The position numbers were made by a program, and so were the translations under genes. This document shows positions 1 through 8,769 of a DNA stretch of 51,444 nucleotides, piece after piece (position 1 is the stretch's first letter; each line of letters starts with the position of its first letter). The notes below the pieces were generated by a model. It was not told where the DNA came from. It saw only the letters and a list, made by a program, of their open reading frames with translations, and did not search any database. Source of the DNA: an uncultured Bacteroidales bacterium (GTDB lineage: Bacteria; Bacteroidota; Bacteroidia; Bacteroidales; P3); NCBI GenBank assembly GCA_937915785.1, contig CALGGY010000036.1:1-51444 (forward strand). Direction: 5' to 3'.

Positions 1-86
1 TCAACATTCTCTGTCTATTCACAAAAATCTCCCAAAATTATTTTGGACACTATTGCAAAAAAATCGTTTTTTTCGGGATAATGTAT

Positions 87-121
87 AAAAAAAGGGCATT
101 CCTTTATGGATGCCCTTTTTC
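87..121 (-). terminator. Rho-independent terminator of the ribosomal superoperon
   Basis: An inverted repeat (AAAAAGGGCAT ... ATGCCCTTTTT) lies just past the rplQ stop codon and is flanked by A and T runs, so it could work on both strands. It closes the long alpha operon. Bases 1-86 hold no gene I can support. Confidence 0.85.
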
Positions 122-142
122 GCTATTCTATTGATAATGTCA

Positions 143-637
143 TTAAGCCTTAGGCTCTTCGGCAGCTGTTTCCTCAGCTTTGGCTTCAGCCTTTGGTTCG
201 GCTTCGGCAGCAGTTTTTTTGGAGCGGCTACGACGTGTGGCTTTGGCTTTGAGGGGCTTGTTCTCCTTGAGCATATTTTCGTTGTAGTCAACGAGTTCAA
301 TAATTGCCATTTGGGAGTTGTCGCCTTTGCGGATGCCTGTTTTCAGGATTCGGGTGTAACCGCCGGGGCGGTCGGCCACCTTTTGCGAAACTTCTCTGAA
401 CAGTTCCTTAACAGCCTCTTTGTCTTGTAGATAGCTAAAAACCAAACGACGCGAAGCGGTGGAGTCCACTTTAGAACGGTTTATCAGTGGCTCAACATAG
501 CCTCTCAGCACTTTTGCCTTGGCCAACGTGGTTTCTATTCTCTTTTGCTTTATCAGAGACGAAGCCATATTGGACAGCATTGCGGCTCTGTGGGCATGAG
601 TTCTCGATAATTTATTTTGTTTACAACCGTGTCTCAT
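143..637 (-). CDS. rplQ: 50S ribosomal protein L17
   Basis: L17 of the large subunit, 164 residues. The conserved N-terminal start MRHGCKQNKLSRTHAHR and the body up to about residue 125 match the family. The last 40 residues form a low-complexity Ala/Glu/Lys tail that the E. coli protein (127 aa) lacks; such charged tails are common in Bacteroidota. It follows rpoA by 5 bases and is the last gene before the terminator. Confidence 0.98.
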   Translation of the reverse strand: MRHGCKQNKLSRTHAHRAAMLSNMASSLIKQKRIETTLAKAKVLRGYVEPLINRSKVDSTASRRLVFSYLQDKEAVKELFREVSQKVADRPGGYTRILKTGIRKGDNSQMAIIELVDYNENMLKENKPLKAKATRRSRSKKTAAEAEPKAEAKAEETAAEEPKA

Positions 638-642
638 TGTTC

Positions 643-1635
643 TTATTCTTTATCTAATTTATACTTTGATATATTCATTCCGAAATCCAGGTTTTTGGAA
701 GCCACCAACTGTTCCAGTTCGTTGAGAGATTTTTTTCCAAAATTTCTGAATTTCAAAAGGTCGGCTCTGTTGAAGGCCACCAGTTGGCCAAGTGTTTCCA
801 CTTCGGCTGCCTTGAGGCAGTTCAGTGCTCTCACCGAGAGGTCCATATCCACGAGTTTGGTTTTAAGCAGCTGGCGGATATGCAGTGTGTTTTCATCAAA
901 CTCATCGCTGGTCTGGCGTTGCTCAACTTCGAGCGAAATGCGTTCGTCGGAGAACAGCATGAAATGCTGGATAAGTATTTTTGCTGCTTCTTTTAACGCT
1001 TCTTTGGGATGTATCGAACCGTCTGTCTGGATTTCAATAACAAGTTTCTCATAGTCCGTTTTTTGTTCTACGCGGTAGTTATCCCATGAGTAGCGGACAT
1101 TTTTTATCGGAGTATGTATCGAATCTATGGCTATCACGCCTATAGCATCGGTTGCTTTTTTGTTTTCTTCCGAAGGAACGTAGCCTCTGCCCTTTTCTAT
1201 CAAGAGCTCTATTCTCAGGCTTACCGTCGATTCCATGTGGCAGATCTCCAAATCGGGGTTGAGCACTTGGAATCCGTTCAGAAATTCGTTCAAGTCACCT
1301 GCTTTGAACACATTTTTGCCGGTAATGGTGAACGCAATCTTTTCGTTGTCGTGGTCCTCTATCTGACGTTTGAAACGTATCTGTTTCAGTTTCAGAATGA
1401 TGTCGGTCATATCTTCTACAACACCTGGTATTGTGTCGAACTCGTGTTTAACACCCTCGATGCGCACAGATGTGATGGCAAAACCTTCCAACGAATTTAA
1501 AAGTATGCGGCGCAACGCATTACCTATGGTGATACCGTAGCCAGGTTCAAGAGGACGAAATTCGAAAACTCCGTGAAAATCATCCGATTCTACCATGATA
1601 ACCTTATCAGGTTTCTGAAATGCTAATATTGCCAT
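643..1635 (-). CDS. rpoA: DNA-directed RNA polymerase subunit alpha
   Basis: Alpha subunit of RNA polymerase, 330 residues, the usual length. The N-terminal dimerisation and assembly domain includes the GYGITIGNALRRILLNSLEG segment near residues 33-52. A linker leads to the C-terminal helix-hairpin-helix domain that contacts UP-elements and activators (LDMDLSVRALNCLKAA, then FRNFGKKSLNEL). It lies between rpsD and rplQ, the standard alpha operon order. Confidence 0.99.
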   Translation of the reverse strand: MAILAFQKPDKVIMVESDDFHGVFEFRPLEPGYGITIGNALRRILLNSLEGFAITSVRIEGVKHEFDTIPGVVEDMTDIILKLKQIRFKRQIEDHDNEKIAFTITGKNVFKAGDLNEFLNGFQVLNPDLEICHMESTVSLRIELLIEKGRGYVPSEENKKATDAIGVIAIDSIHTPIKNVRYSWDNYRVEQKTDYEKLVIEIQTDGSIHPKEALKEAAKILIQHFMLFSDERISLEVEQRQTSDEFDENTLHIRQLLKTKLVDMDLSVRALNCLKAAEVETLGQLVAFNRADLLKFRNFGKKSLNELEQLVASKNLDFGMNISKYKLDKE

Positions 1636-1700
1636 TTATATCCTTTCGCTTTGATTCTTTTTTGTACTTGTTTTTATTTGAGATTCAGACTAATCCGTTA

Positions 1701-2306
1701 TTATTTGGAGTACAACTCTACTATCAGCTGTTCTTTGATAGTTTCGGGTATGTCGGCGCGCTGCGGATAGCTTACGAATTTTCCCGACATTGTGTTCTGA
1801 TCCCATTCCAACCAACTGTAGCGGTTTGCGTTACCTGCCAATGAGTCGGTGATGATTTCCAGAGATTTGGAACGTTCGCGTACGGAAACCACATCTCCTT
1901 CTTTAAGCGAATACGAAGGTATGTTCACCACTTTGCCGTTCACTGCTATGTGGGCGTGGGTAACCAGCTGGCGTGCCTGAGCGCGGCTTCTGGCTATGCC
2001 GAGGCGGTAAACCACATTGTCGAGACGGGCTTCGATAAGCTGCAACAGCACTTCGCCGGTGATGCCACCGCGACGCGAGGCCTCGTTGAACAGGTTGCGG
2101 AACTGTTTCTCCAATATTCCGTAGGTGTACTTTGCCTTCTGTTTCTCCTTCAGCTGGGTGCCGTATTCCGACACTTTGCTACGATGACGGCTCTGACCGT
2201 GCATTCCCGGAGGATATTTCTTTTTTTCAAAAGATTTGTCGGCGCCGAATATCGGCTCCCTGAATTTTCTTGCAATTTTGGTTTTTGGTCCAGTGTATCT
2301 TGCCAT
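1701..2306 (-). CDS. rpsD: 30S ribosomal protein S4
   Basis: S4, a primary 16S rRNA binder, 201 residues. It has the N-terminal S4 domain followed by the S4 RNA-binding fold (residues about 92-155, with RLDNVVYRLG and VTHAHIAVNGK). The N-terminus has no cysteine cluster, so this is the zinc-free form. It is 52 bases from rpsK and 65 from rpoA. Confidence 0.98.
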   Translation of the reverse strand: MARYTGPKTKIARKFREPIFGADKSFEKKKYPPGMHGQSRHRSKVSEYGTQLKEKQKAKYTYGILEKQFRNLFNEASRRGGITGEVLLQLIEARLDNVVYRLGIARSRAQARQLVTHAHIAVNGKVVNIPSYSLKEGDVVSVRERSKSLEIITDSLAGNANRYSWLEWDQNTMSGKFVSYPQRADIPETIKEQLIVELYSK

Positions 2307-2358
2307 TTTTTACTGAAATAAATAAGTTTTACTTTCGATTTTTTTCTGTTGTGTTGAA

Positions 2359-2748
2359 TTATACACGACGGCGTTTCGGGGGACGGCATCCGTTGTGGGG
2401 CAACGGGGTGATGTCGACAATCTCGGTCACTTCTATGCCGCATGCGTCGATAGCGCGTATTGCGGATTCTCTTCCCGATCCCGGACCTTTCACGTAAGCT
2501 TTCACTTTACGCAAGCCCAAATCATAGGCTACTTTACCGCAATCTTCCGCAGCCATTTGTGCAGCATACGGAGTGTTTTTCTTCGATCCTCTGAAACCCA
2601 TTTTTCCGGCAGAAGACCAAGAAATCACTTGACCGGCATTGTTTGTCAACGAAACAATAACGTTGTTGAAAGATGCGAATACACACAATCTTCCTGTTGG
2701 TTCAACTTTTACAACTCTCTTCTTTGTTGGTTTTGAAGTTTTTGCCAT
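2359..2748 (-). CDS. rpsK: 30S ribosomal protein S11
   Basis: S11 of the 30S platform, 129 residues. Conserved segments include ASFNNVIVSLTN, WSSAGKMGFRGSKK, VKGPGSGRE and the C-terminal DITPLPHNGCRPPKRRRV. Its N-terminus is lysine-rich. It sits between rpsM and rpsD. Confidence 0.99.
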   Translation of the reverse strand: MAKTSKPTKKRVVKVEPTGRLCVFASFNNVIVSLTNNAGQVISWSSAGKMGFRGSKKNTPYAAQMAAEDCGKVAYDLGLRKVKAYVKGPGSGRESAIRAIDACGIEVTEIVDITPLPHNGCRPPKRRRV

Positions 2749-2843
2749 TTTTTTACTTTTACTTGATTTTTGATTAAACCTTTCGTTTTGCCTCTGGCTC
2801 CGTGTTACAAAATCTGATCCGCCGGAGGTGGCCCACTCGTCAA

Positions 2844-3224
2844 TTAGCCTTTAGGAGCCTTTTTCTTGTTAGCGATTGTTTTCTTTTTACCCTTTCTGGT
2901 GCGAGCATTGTTCTTGGTGCTCTGTCCGCGCAAGGGCAGTCCCGAACGGTGGCGGATACCGCGGTAGCAACCGATATCCATCAGTCGTTTGATGTTCATC
3001 TGAACTTCGGAGCGCAGCTCGCCTTCAACTTTATACTGCTCGCCGATGATGGTGCGGATGGCGTTCTGCTCATCGTCTGTCCAGTCTTGCACTTTCTTGT
3101 TCACGTCGATGCCTGCCTCGTTGAGTATTTTCTGGGCAGTGCTTCTTCCAATGCCGAAGATATAGGTCAGGCCTATTTCTCCTCTTTTGTTTTTGGGTAA
3201 ATCAATACCTGCAATTCTTGCCAT
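2844..3224 (-). CDS. rpsM: 30S ribosomal protein S13
   Basis: S13 of the 30S head, which contacts the P-site tRNA and forms inter-subunit bridge B1; 126 residues. It begins MARIAGIDLPKNKRGEIGLT, has the helix-two-turn-helix segment (YIFGIGRSTAQKIL) and ends in a basic tail with GLPLRGQSTKNNARTRKG. A 95-base gap to rpsK is the widest in this part of the operon; I see no gene in it. Confidence 0.99.
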   Translation of the reverse strand: MARIAGIDLPKNKRGEIGLTYIFGIGRSTAQKILNEAGIDVNKKVQDWTDDEQNAIRTIIGEQYKVEGELRSEVQMNIKRLMDIGCYRGIRHRSGLPLRGQSTKNNARTRKGKKKTIANKKKAPKG

Positions 3225-3254
3225 AAACTATTATCTATTCTATTTTTTAATTAT

Positions 3255-3371
3255 TTATCCTTGTCTTTGTTTGTACTTAGGATTTTTTTTGTTTATTACA
3301 TACACAACCCCTTTTCTGCGGACCACTTTGCATTCAGGGGATCTTTTCTTTACAGATGCTCTTACTTTCAT
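3255..3371 (-). CDS. rpmJ: 50S ribosomal protein L36 (zinc-free form)
   Basis: A 38-residue reading frame beginning MKVRASVKKRSPECKVVRR and ending NPKYKQRQG is L36. The first cysteine of the usual CxxC zinc pair is replaced (SPEC) and there are no further Cys/His ligands, so this is the C-minus form that does not bind zinc. It lies in its standard place between infA (44 bases upstream) and rpsM (30 bases downstream). Confidence 0.97.
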   Translation of the reverse strand: MKVRASVKKRSPECKVVRRKGVVYVINKKNPKYKQRQG

Positions 3372-3415
3372 TTTTGTTTTTTTTTATCTGTTTAAATTTC
3401 TTATTTTTTTCCTAA

Positions 3416-3634
3416 TTATTTGTGGCGGTAGGTTATTCTACCTTTGGTCAGATCGTAGGGCGACATTTCTATCTGCACCTTGTCGCCGGGCAGTATTTTG
3501 ATATAGTGCATACGCATTTTGCCCGATATGTTGGCTATTATAACGTGTCCGTTTTCAAGCTCAACGCGGAACATTGCGTTGCCCAGTGCTTCGGTTACTG
3601 TGCCGTCAACTTGGATAGGTGGTTGTTTTGCCAT
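3416..3634 (-). CDS. infA: Translation initiation factor IF-1
   Basis: IF-1 blocks the ribosomal A site during initiation. The 72 residues form a single S1/OB fold with the conserved GTVTEALGNAMFRVELENGH, GKMRMHYIKILPGD and YDLTKGRITYR segments. It is 12 bases downstream of map, as usual in this group. Confidence 0.98.
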   Translation of the reverse strand: MAKQPPIQVDGTVTEALGNAMFRVELENGHVIIANISGKMRMHYIKILPGDKVQIEMSPYDLTKGRITYRHK

Positions 3635-3646
3635 ATGTCTGTCGTT

Positions 3647-4423
3647 TTATTGGTTTTGTTGCTCTATTGGGTCGAAACTCGACAATATGTCGGGTGCGTC
3701 TTTGCCTATGGCCACGTCGTGTTCGAAGTGTGCAGAGGGCTTGCCGTCCTTTGTTCGGCAGGTCCATCCGTCTTCTTGCGAAAACTTCACGTTTTTCGAG
3801 CCCAAGTTTATCATAGGTTCAACGGCTATCACCATACCCTCTTTCAGCAGCGGGCCGGTGCCTTTCACTCCGAAATTGGAAACGCTGGGGTCTTCGTGCA
3901 GGCGTATGCCCACGCCATGACCGCAAAGTTCACGTACTACAGTGTAGCCGTTCTTTTCGCAGTGTGTCTGTATGGCATGGCCGATGTCGCCAACGCGGTT
4001 GCCTTCGACGCATTTCTCCAGACCGAGGTACAGGGCCTCTTTGGTAACTTTCAGCAGGCGCAGCACTTCGGGGCGCACCTCGCCGCAGGTGAAAGTGTAA
4101 GCCGAGTCGCCGATGTAGCCGTTGAGGTTGGTGCCGCAGTCGATGGACACAATGTCGCCTTCCTTGATAAAGAAATCTTCGGAAGGTATGCCGTGCACCA
4201 CAACATCATTAACTGAGATACAAAGGGCTGCGGGGAAACCGTTGTAGCCTTTGAAAACGGGTGTGGCACCGTTGTCCCTGATAAATTGTTCGCCAATTTT
4301 GTCAAGGTATGCGGTGGTAACCCCGGGCTTAACGTATTTCCCCACCTCTGCAAGGGTTTTGCCCACCAGCAGAGCGCTTTTGCGTATAAGCTCTATCTCC
4401 TCTTTTGTCTTCAGTCTGATCAT
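3647..4423 (-). CDS. map: Methionine aminopeptidase, type I
   Basis: Removes the initiator methionine from nascent proteins. The 258-residue pita-bread fold shows the metal ligands in order: SIDCGTNLNGYIGDSAYT gives the two aspartates, ELCGHGVGIRLHEDP the histidine, VIAVEPM a glutamate, and HFEHDVAIG the last stretch. There is no N-terminal zinc-finger extension, so it is type I. It lies between secY and infA. Confidence 0.98.
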   Translation of the reverse strand: MIRLKTKEEIELIRKSALLVGKTLAEVGKYVKPGVTTAYLDKIGEQFIRDNGATPVFKGYNGFPAALCISVNDVVVHGIPSEDFFIKEGDIVSIDCGTNLNGYIGDSAYTFTCGEVRPEVLRLLKVTKEALYLGLEKCVEGNRVGDIGHAIQTHCEKNGYTVVRELCGHGVGIRLHEDPSVSNFGVKGTGPLLKEGMVIAVEPMINLGSKNVKFSQEDGWTCRTKDGKPSAHFEHDVAIGKDAPDILSSFDPIEQQNQ

Positions 4424-4451
4424 TGTATCGTCCCTTGTTTGATTAGAGTTT

Positions 4452-5795
4452 TTATGCAGAAATAGACATTGAGTTGCGTCCTTTGATACGACCTGTTTTG
4501 GTAAGACCGTCGTAGTGTCTCATCAGAAGGTGGCTTTCTATCTGCTGCAATGTGTCGAGTATAACGCCCACCATGATGAGCAGTGATGTGCCACCATAGA
4601 ACTGGGCAAACTGCGAGTTGACGCCCATGAGGCTAACCACGGCTGGCAGTACTGCCACTATTGCCAAAAATATGGAGCCCGGCAGGGTAATTTTCGACAA
4701 AATGGTTTCAAGATATTCGGCAGTTTTCTTGCCGGGTTTAACTCCGGGTATGAAACCGCCGTTTTTCTTCATGTCCTCGGCCATCTGGTTGGGGTTGATG
4801 GATATTGCAGTGTAGAAATAGGTGAATGCTATTATCAGTATTGCGAAAACAAGGTTATACCAAAATCCGTTGAAATCGGCAAAAGTGGCCCAGAACGAGG
4901 ATTCGGAGTTGGAGAATCCCATCAGGGTGATTGGTATAAACATTATTGCCTGAGCAAAGATGATAGGCATAACGCCTGCAGCGTTCACTTTCAGTGGTAT
5001 GTACTGACGTACGCCGCCGTACTGTTTGTTTCCAACAATGCGTTTGGCGTATTGCACCGGAACTCTGCGTGTTCCCTGAACAAGCAAGATGCAGAGCAGT
5101 ATAACCACGAGCAGTAGCACCAGCTCGATGATGAGCATCAGCGGCTTGTTGTACATCACCACAATTTCGCCAATCAATGCATGAGGCAGACGGGCAATGA
5201 TGCCGACCATGATCAGCAGCGAGATACCGTTGCCAACGCCCTTGTCGGTAATGCGCTCGCCGAGCCACATCACAAACAGTGTGCCTGAGGTGAGGATAAC
5301 TATGCACGACAGCCAGAAGAAAAATCCCGGTGCATCACCGTTGAACGGATAAAAGGCTTTTAAGGTGGCACCAGGCTGATACACCATGTTTTTGATATAT
5401 GCAGGAGCTTGTACCACTGTGATAGCTATTGTAAGCACACGTGTGATCTGGTTCATTTTTCTGCGTCCGCTCTCGCCCTCGCGCTGCATTTTCTGGAAAT
5501 AGGGTATCACCATAACAAACAGCTGTATCACGATGGATGCTGTGATGTAGGGCATGATACCGAGCGCGAAGATTGAGGCGTGCGAGAAAGCGCCACCAGA
5601 GAACATATTGAGCAACCCTAACAGGCCGCTCTCGCTCTGTGTCTTCAAGGCTGTAAGCTGGCTGGGATCAACACCAGGAAGGACAACGTAGGATCCGATA
5701 CGGTACACAAGCACGAGGCCCAGTGTATAGAGTATGCGTTTGCGCAGATCCTCTATCGCCCAAATGTTCTTCAGTGTTGTTATTAGTTTCTTCAT
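4452..5795 (-). CDS. secY: Preprotein translocase channel subunit SecY
   Basis: The pore of the Sec translocon, 447 residues with ten predicted membrane spans. Typical SecY segments include FSGGAFSHASIFALGIMPYI (plug and second span), the cytosolic loop PYFQKMQREGESGRRKMNQITR, and RRVPVQYAKR in the SecA-binding loop. It follows rplO by 24 bases, the standard spc-operon position. Confidence 0.99.
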   Translation of the reverse strand: MKKLITTLKNIWAIEDLRKRILYTLGLVLVYRIGSYVVLPGVDPSQLTALKTQSESGLLGLLNMFSGGAFSHASIFALGIMPYITASIVIQLFVMVIPYFQKMQREGESGRRKMNQITRVLTIAITVVQAPAYIKNMVYQPGATLKAFYPFNGDAPGFFFWLSCIVILTSGTLFVMWLGERITDKGVGNGISLLIMVGIIARLPHALIGEIVVMYNKPLMLIIELVLLLVVILLCILLVQGTRRVPVQYAKRIVGNKQYGGVRQYIPLKVNAAGVMPIIFAQAIMFIPITLMGFSNSESSFWATFADFNGFWYNLVFAILIIAFTYFYTAISINPNQMAEDMKKNGGFIPGVKPGKKTAEYLETILSKITLPGSIFLAIVAVLPAVVSLMGVNSQFAQFYGGTSLLIMVGVILDTLQQIESHLLMRHYDGLTKTGRIKGRNSMSISA

Positions 5796-5819
5796 AAAAT
5801 GGAATTAGATTACTGTTAC

Positions 5820-6281
5820 TTATTCGGCTTTTTTGTCGAGTTCGGAAACTGTGCCGCCTTTTTCTTCGATGGCTTTGCGTGCCGATTCGGAGAATTTGTG
5901 GGCAGTTACGTTGATTTTGGCGTTGAGTTCGCCGCGTCCGAGTATTTTAACTTTGTCGTTTCCGGAGAGGAGGCCGTTCTGTCTCAGCACCTCGATGTCG
6001 AAATTTTCGATGTTTTTAGTTTCGTGGAGGTTGTTCAGCACATCGATGTTGATACCTATGTATTCAACGCGGTTGATGTTTTTGAAACCGAATTTGGGCA
6101 CGCGTCTGTAAAGAGGCATCTGGCCGCCTTCGAAGCCCACTTTGCGGGAGTAGCCCGAGCGTGCTTTGGCGCCTTTGTGTCCGCGTGTGGATGTGCCACC
6201 TTTTCCGGATCCCTGACCTCTACCTACTCTTTTCGAGTGCTTTACCGAACCTTTTGCAGGTGTCAAACTACTTAAATTCAT
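5820..6281 (-). CDS. rplO: 50S ribosomal protein L15
   Basis: L15, 153 residues. The Gly/Arg/Lys-rich extended N-terminus (KRVGRGQGSGKGGTSTRGHK), GFEGGQMPLYRRVPKFGF and the C-terminal globular domain with ARKAIEEKGGTV are diagnostic. It lies between rpmD and secY. Confidence 0.98.
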   Translation of the reverse strand: MNLSSLTPAKGSVKHSKRVGRGQGSGKGGTSTRGHKGAKARSGYSRKVGFEGGQMPLYRRVPKFGFKNINRVEYIGINIDVLNNLHETKNIENFDIEVLRQNGLLSGNDKVKILGRGELNAKINVTAHKFSESARKAIEEKGGTVSELDKKAE

Positions 6282-6310
6282 AACTAATTTCTGCTTTTTT
6301 ACGGTGTAAC

Positions 6311-6490
6311 TTAAATTTCTTCTACAGTGATCAAGTGTTTCACTTTTTCAATCATGCCGAGTATTTCGGGAGTGGCCTGAACTTCTCTTTCATGGTTGAT
6401 CCTGTGCAATCCCAGTGCCTCCAAAGTTCTTTTTTGGCGGGCAGGACGACCAATCTTGCTTCTTACTTGTTTGATTTTCAGTGTTTTCAT
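6311..6490 (-). CDS. rpmD: 50S ribosomal protein L30
   Basis: L30, 59 residues (KIKQVRSKIGRPARQKRTLEALGLHRIN). I start it at the internal ATG giving MKTLKIKQ, because family members begin with a short lead before the first beta strand; an in-frame ATG nine bases upstream (6499) would add MRE. It lies between rpsE and rplO. Confidence 0.94.
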   Translation of the reverse strand: MKTLKIKQVRSKIGRPARQKRTLEALGLHRINHEREVQATPEILGMIEKVKHLITVEEI

Positions 6491-6516
6491 TTCTCTCAAT
6501 GTAATTAGTCGTTATT

Positions 6517-7035
6517 TTATCCGTTGAACACTTTATCAAGGCTGATGCCGCGGAGCTGTGCCACTGTGTAGGGGTCTTTCATCTGCAGCAGGGCGTTGAT
6601 GGTAGCTTTCACCACGCTGTGCGGGTTGGACGAGCCTTTGGATTTAGCCAGCACGTCTTTCACGCCAACGCTTTCCAGAACGGCACGCATGGCACCGCCG
6701 GCTATAACTCCGGTACCGGGGGCTGCGGGTTTCAGGAACACTTTTGCGCCACTGTATTTGCCAACCTGTTCGTGAGGTATGGTGCCTTTCAGCACGGGAA
6801 CCTTGATGAGGTTTTTCTTAGCATCGTCGACACCTTTCTGAACGGCAGCCGTTACTTCCTTGGCTTTGCCCAGACCGTAACCAACCACGCCGTTTTCGTC
6901 GCCGATAACAACGATGGCGGAGAAACTGAAAGTTCTGCCGCCCTTGGTTACCTTGGTAACTCTATTTATTGCAACAAGACGATCTTTGAGTTCGATTTCG
7001 CTTGATTTCACTCTTTGTACATTTACTTCTGCCAT
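6517..7035 (-). CDS. rpsE: 30S ribosomal protein S5
   Basis: S5 of the decoding-centre region, 172 residues. It has the N-terminal double-stranded RNA-binding domain (KDRLVAINRVTKVTKGGR, then VGYGLGKAKEV) and the C-terminal domain (GTGVIAGGAMRAVLESVGV, then SSNPHSVVKAT). It is 6 bases from rplR. Confidence 0.99.
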   Translation of the reverse strand: MAEVNVQRVKSSEIELKDRLVAINRVTKVTKGGRTFSFSAIVVIGDENGVVGYGLGKAKEVTAAVQKGVDDAKKNLIKVPVLKGTIPHEQVGKYSGAKVFLKPAAPGTGVIAGGAMRAVLESVGVKDVLAKSKGSSNPHSVVKATINALLQMKDPYTVAQLRGISLDKVFNG

Positions 7036-7041
7036 AACTTT

Positions 7042-7395
7042 TTAGAATTTTAATCCTCCTTCTCTGGCTGCGTCAGCCAACGATTTTACACGTCCGTGGT
7101 ACAGGTAGCCGTTGCGGTCGAATACTACGGAACTGATTCCTGCTGCCAATGCTCTTTCGGCCAGTGTCTTGCCTACTTTTGCAGCCATTTCGGTTTTGGT
7201 GCCGTTTTTCTCAAAAGCCTTTTCTCTTGTCGATGCGGCCACGAGTGTTACACCTTTTTCGTCATTTATAACCTGTGCGTATATTTCCTTGTTGCTTCTG
7301 AACACGGTCAGGCGGGGGGTTGCTTCCGTTCCGCTCACTTTATGACGAATTCTGTATTTAATCTTGGTTCTTCTTATGTCTTTTTTTGTTGCCAT
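7042..7395 (-). CDS. rplR: 50S ribosomal protein L18
   Basis: L18, a 5S rRNA binder, 117 residues. Conserved segments: RIRHKVSGTEATPRLTVFRS, KEIYAQVINDEKGVTL and the C-terminal FDRNGYLYHGRVKSLADAAR. It lies between rplF and rpsE. Confidence 0.98.
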   Translation of the reverse strand: MATKKDIRRTKIKYRIRHKVSGTEATPRLTVFRSNKEIYAQVINDEKGVTLVAASTREKAFEKNGTKTEMAAKVGKTLAERALAAGISSVVFDRNGYLYHGRVKSLADAAREGGLKF

Positions 7396-7430
7396 TAGTA
7401 TCTGTTTTTTGCGTTTTTTTATACTAATTG

Positions 7431-7991
7431 TTATTTAGCGGCTGCCTTGCCGGCTTTCTTGCGTACCACTTCGCCTTGGAAACGTATGCCTTTTCCTTTG
7501 TAAGGTTCGGGTTTGCGCAACGAGCGTATCTTGGCTGCCACTTGGCCCAGCAGCTGCTTGTCTGCCGAAGTCATTATTATCAGCGGGTTTTTACCCTTTT
7601 CGGTGATGGTTTCCACTTTTATCTCCTGTGGCAGTTCGAAGAAAATGGTGTGGGAATATCCCAAAGCCATTTCGAGCACCTGACCTTGGGCCTGAACTTT
7701 GTAGCCCACGCCAATCACTTCCTGAACGACTTTGAATCCGGTTGTAACGCCGGTAACCATGTTGTGAACAAGAGCGCGGTACAGGCCGTGTTTTGCTCTG
7801 TGGTCCTTGTCGTCGGTGGAGCGTGAAAGTGTAAGCTCGCCGTTGTCCTTGTCAAAGTTCACTGCGATGCTCGGATCCACCTTTTGCGAGAGTTCGCCTT
7901 TTGGACCCTTTACTGTTACCACGTTTTCGGGAGATACGGATACTTCTACTCCTTGTTCGATTTTTATCGGTAATTTACCTATTCTTGACAT
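7431..7991 (-). CDS. rplF: 50S ribosomal protein L6
   Basis: L6, 186 residues, two repeated alpha/beta domains. It starts MSRIGKLPIKIEQGVEVSVS and has VTVKGPKGELSQ, the second-domain signature LRKPEPYKGKGIRF and a short basic tail. It sits between rpsH and rplR. Confidence 0.99.
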   Translation of the reverse strand: MSRIGKLPIKIEQGVEVSVSPENVVTVKGPKGELSQKVDPSIAVNFDKDNGELTLSRSTDDKDHRAKHGLYRALVHNMVTGVTTGFKVVQEVIGVGYKVQAQGQVLEMALGYSHTIFFELPQEIKVETITEKGKNPLIIMTSADKQLLGQVAAKIRSLRKPEPYKGKGIRFQGEVVRKKAGKAAAK

Positions 7992-8022
7992 TTCTTGTTT
8001 TCTCCTCTATTTATTTTTTGAC

Positions 8023-8421
8023 TTAGCTTATGTAACAAAGCACTTCGCCGCCCACGTTGAGGCTCTTGGCCTCCTTGTCGGTCATCAGGCCTTTGGAAGT
8101 GGATATGATAGCTATGCCTAATCCGTTCAACACTCTGGGCATTTCGTCAACGCCCACATATTTTCTGAGGCCGGGGCTGCTCACGCGGGTGAGGTTGGAT
8201 ATGGCCGGCATTTTTGTTACGGGGTGGTATTTCAATGCTATCTTTATTGTCTGGTGTTTGGTTTCCTCGTCAAATTTGTAGTTCAGGATGTAGCCTTTTT
8301 CGAACAGTATCTTGGTCATTTCCTTCTTCAAATTCGATGCGGGTATTTCCACGACTCTGTGCTTTGCCATGATGGCGTTTCTCATCCGAGTCAAATAATC
8401 TGCAATTGGATCTGTTACCAT
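8023..8421 (-). CDS. rpsH: 30S ribosomal protein S8
   Basis: S8, a central-domain 16S rRNA binder that in other bacteria also represses the spc operon; 132 residues. It has DPIADYLTRMRNAIMAKH at the start and the C-terminal signature GIAIISTSKGLMTDKEAK and GGEVLCYI. It lies between rpsN and rplF. Confidence 0.99.
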   Translation of the reverse strand: MVTDPIADYLTRMRNAIMAKHRVVEIPASNLKKEMTKILFEKGYILNYKFDEETKHQTIKIALKYHPVTKMPAISNLTRVSSPGLRKYVGVDEMPRVLNGLGIAIISTSKGLMTDKEAKSLNVGGEVLCYIS

Positions 8422-8463
8422 TTCTTGCTGTTTTTTTTTGTTTTTAATGCTATTTTTTCTATA

Positions 8464-8763
8464 TTACCAGCTTGCTTTTTTAACGCCGGGTATCAGGCCC
8501 GATATGGCCATTTCGCGGAAGTTGATGCGCGAAATGCCGAACTGGCGCATGTATCCTTTGGGACGGCCTGTGAGCTGGCAGCGGTTGTGAAGGCGCACGG
8601 GCAGGGCGTTTTTGGGCAGCTTCTGCAGTGCTATCACTGCTGCCTCCACCTCTTCGGGGGTGCCTTTGCGAACCTGCTCTTTCAGGGCAGCGCGTTTTGC
8701 CGCATAGCGGGCAACCATTTTTTCTCTTTTGCGTTCTCTAGCTTTTATTGATTCTTTTGCCAT
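8464..8763 (-). CDS. rpsN: 30S ribosomal protein S14 (zinc-free form)
   Basis: S14, 99 residues, the long form. The signature NRCQLTGRPKGYMRQFGISR contains a single cysteine rather than the CxxC pair of the short zinc-binding form, so no zinc ribbon is expected. It is 6 bases from rplE. Confidence 0.98.
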   Translation of the reverse strand: MAKESIKARERKREKMVARYAAKRAALKEQVRKGTPEEVEAAVIALQKLPKNALPVRLHNRCQLTGRPKGYMRQFGISRINFREMAISGLIPGVKKASW

Positions 8764-8769
8764 TTCTTA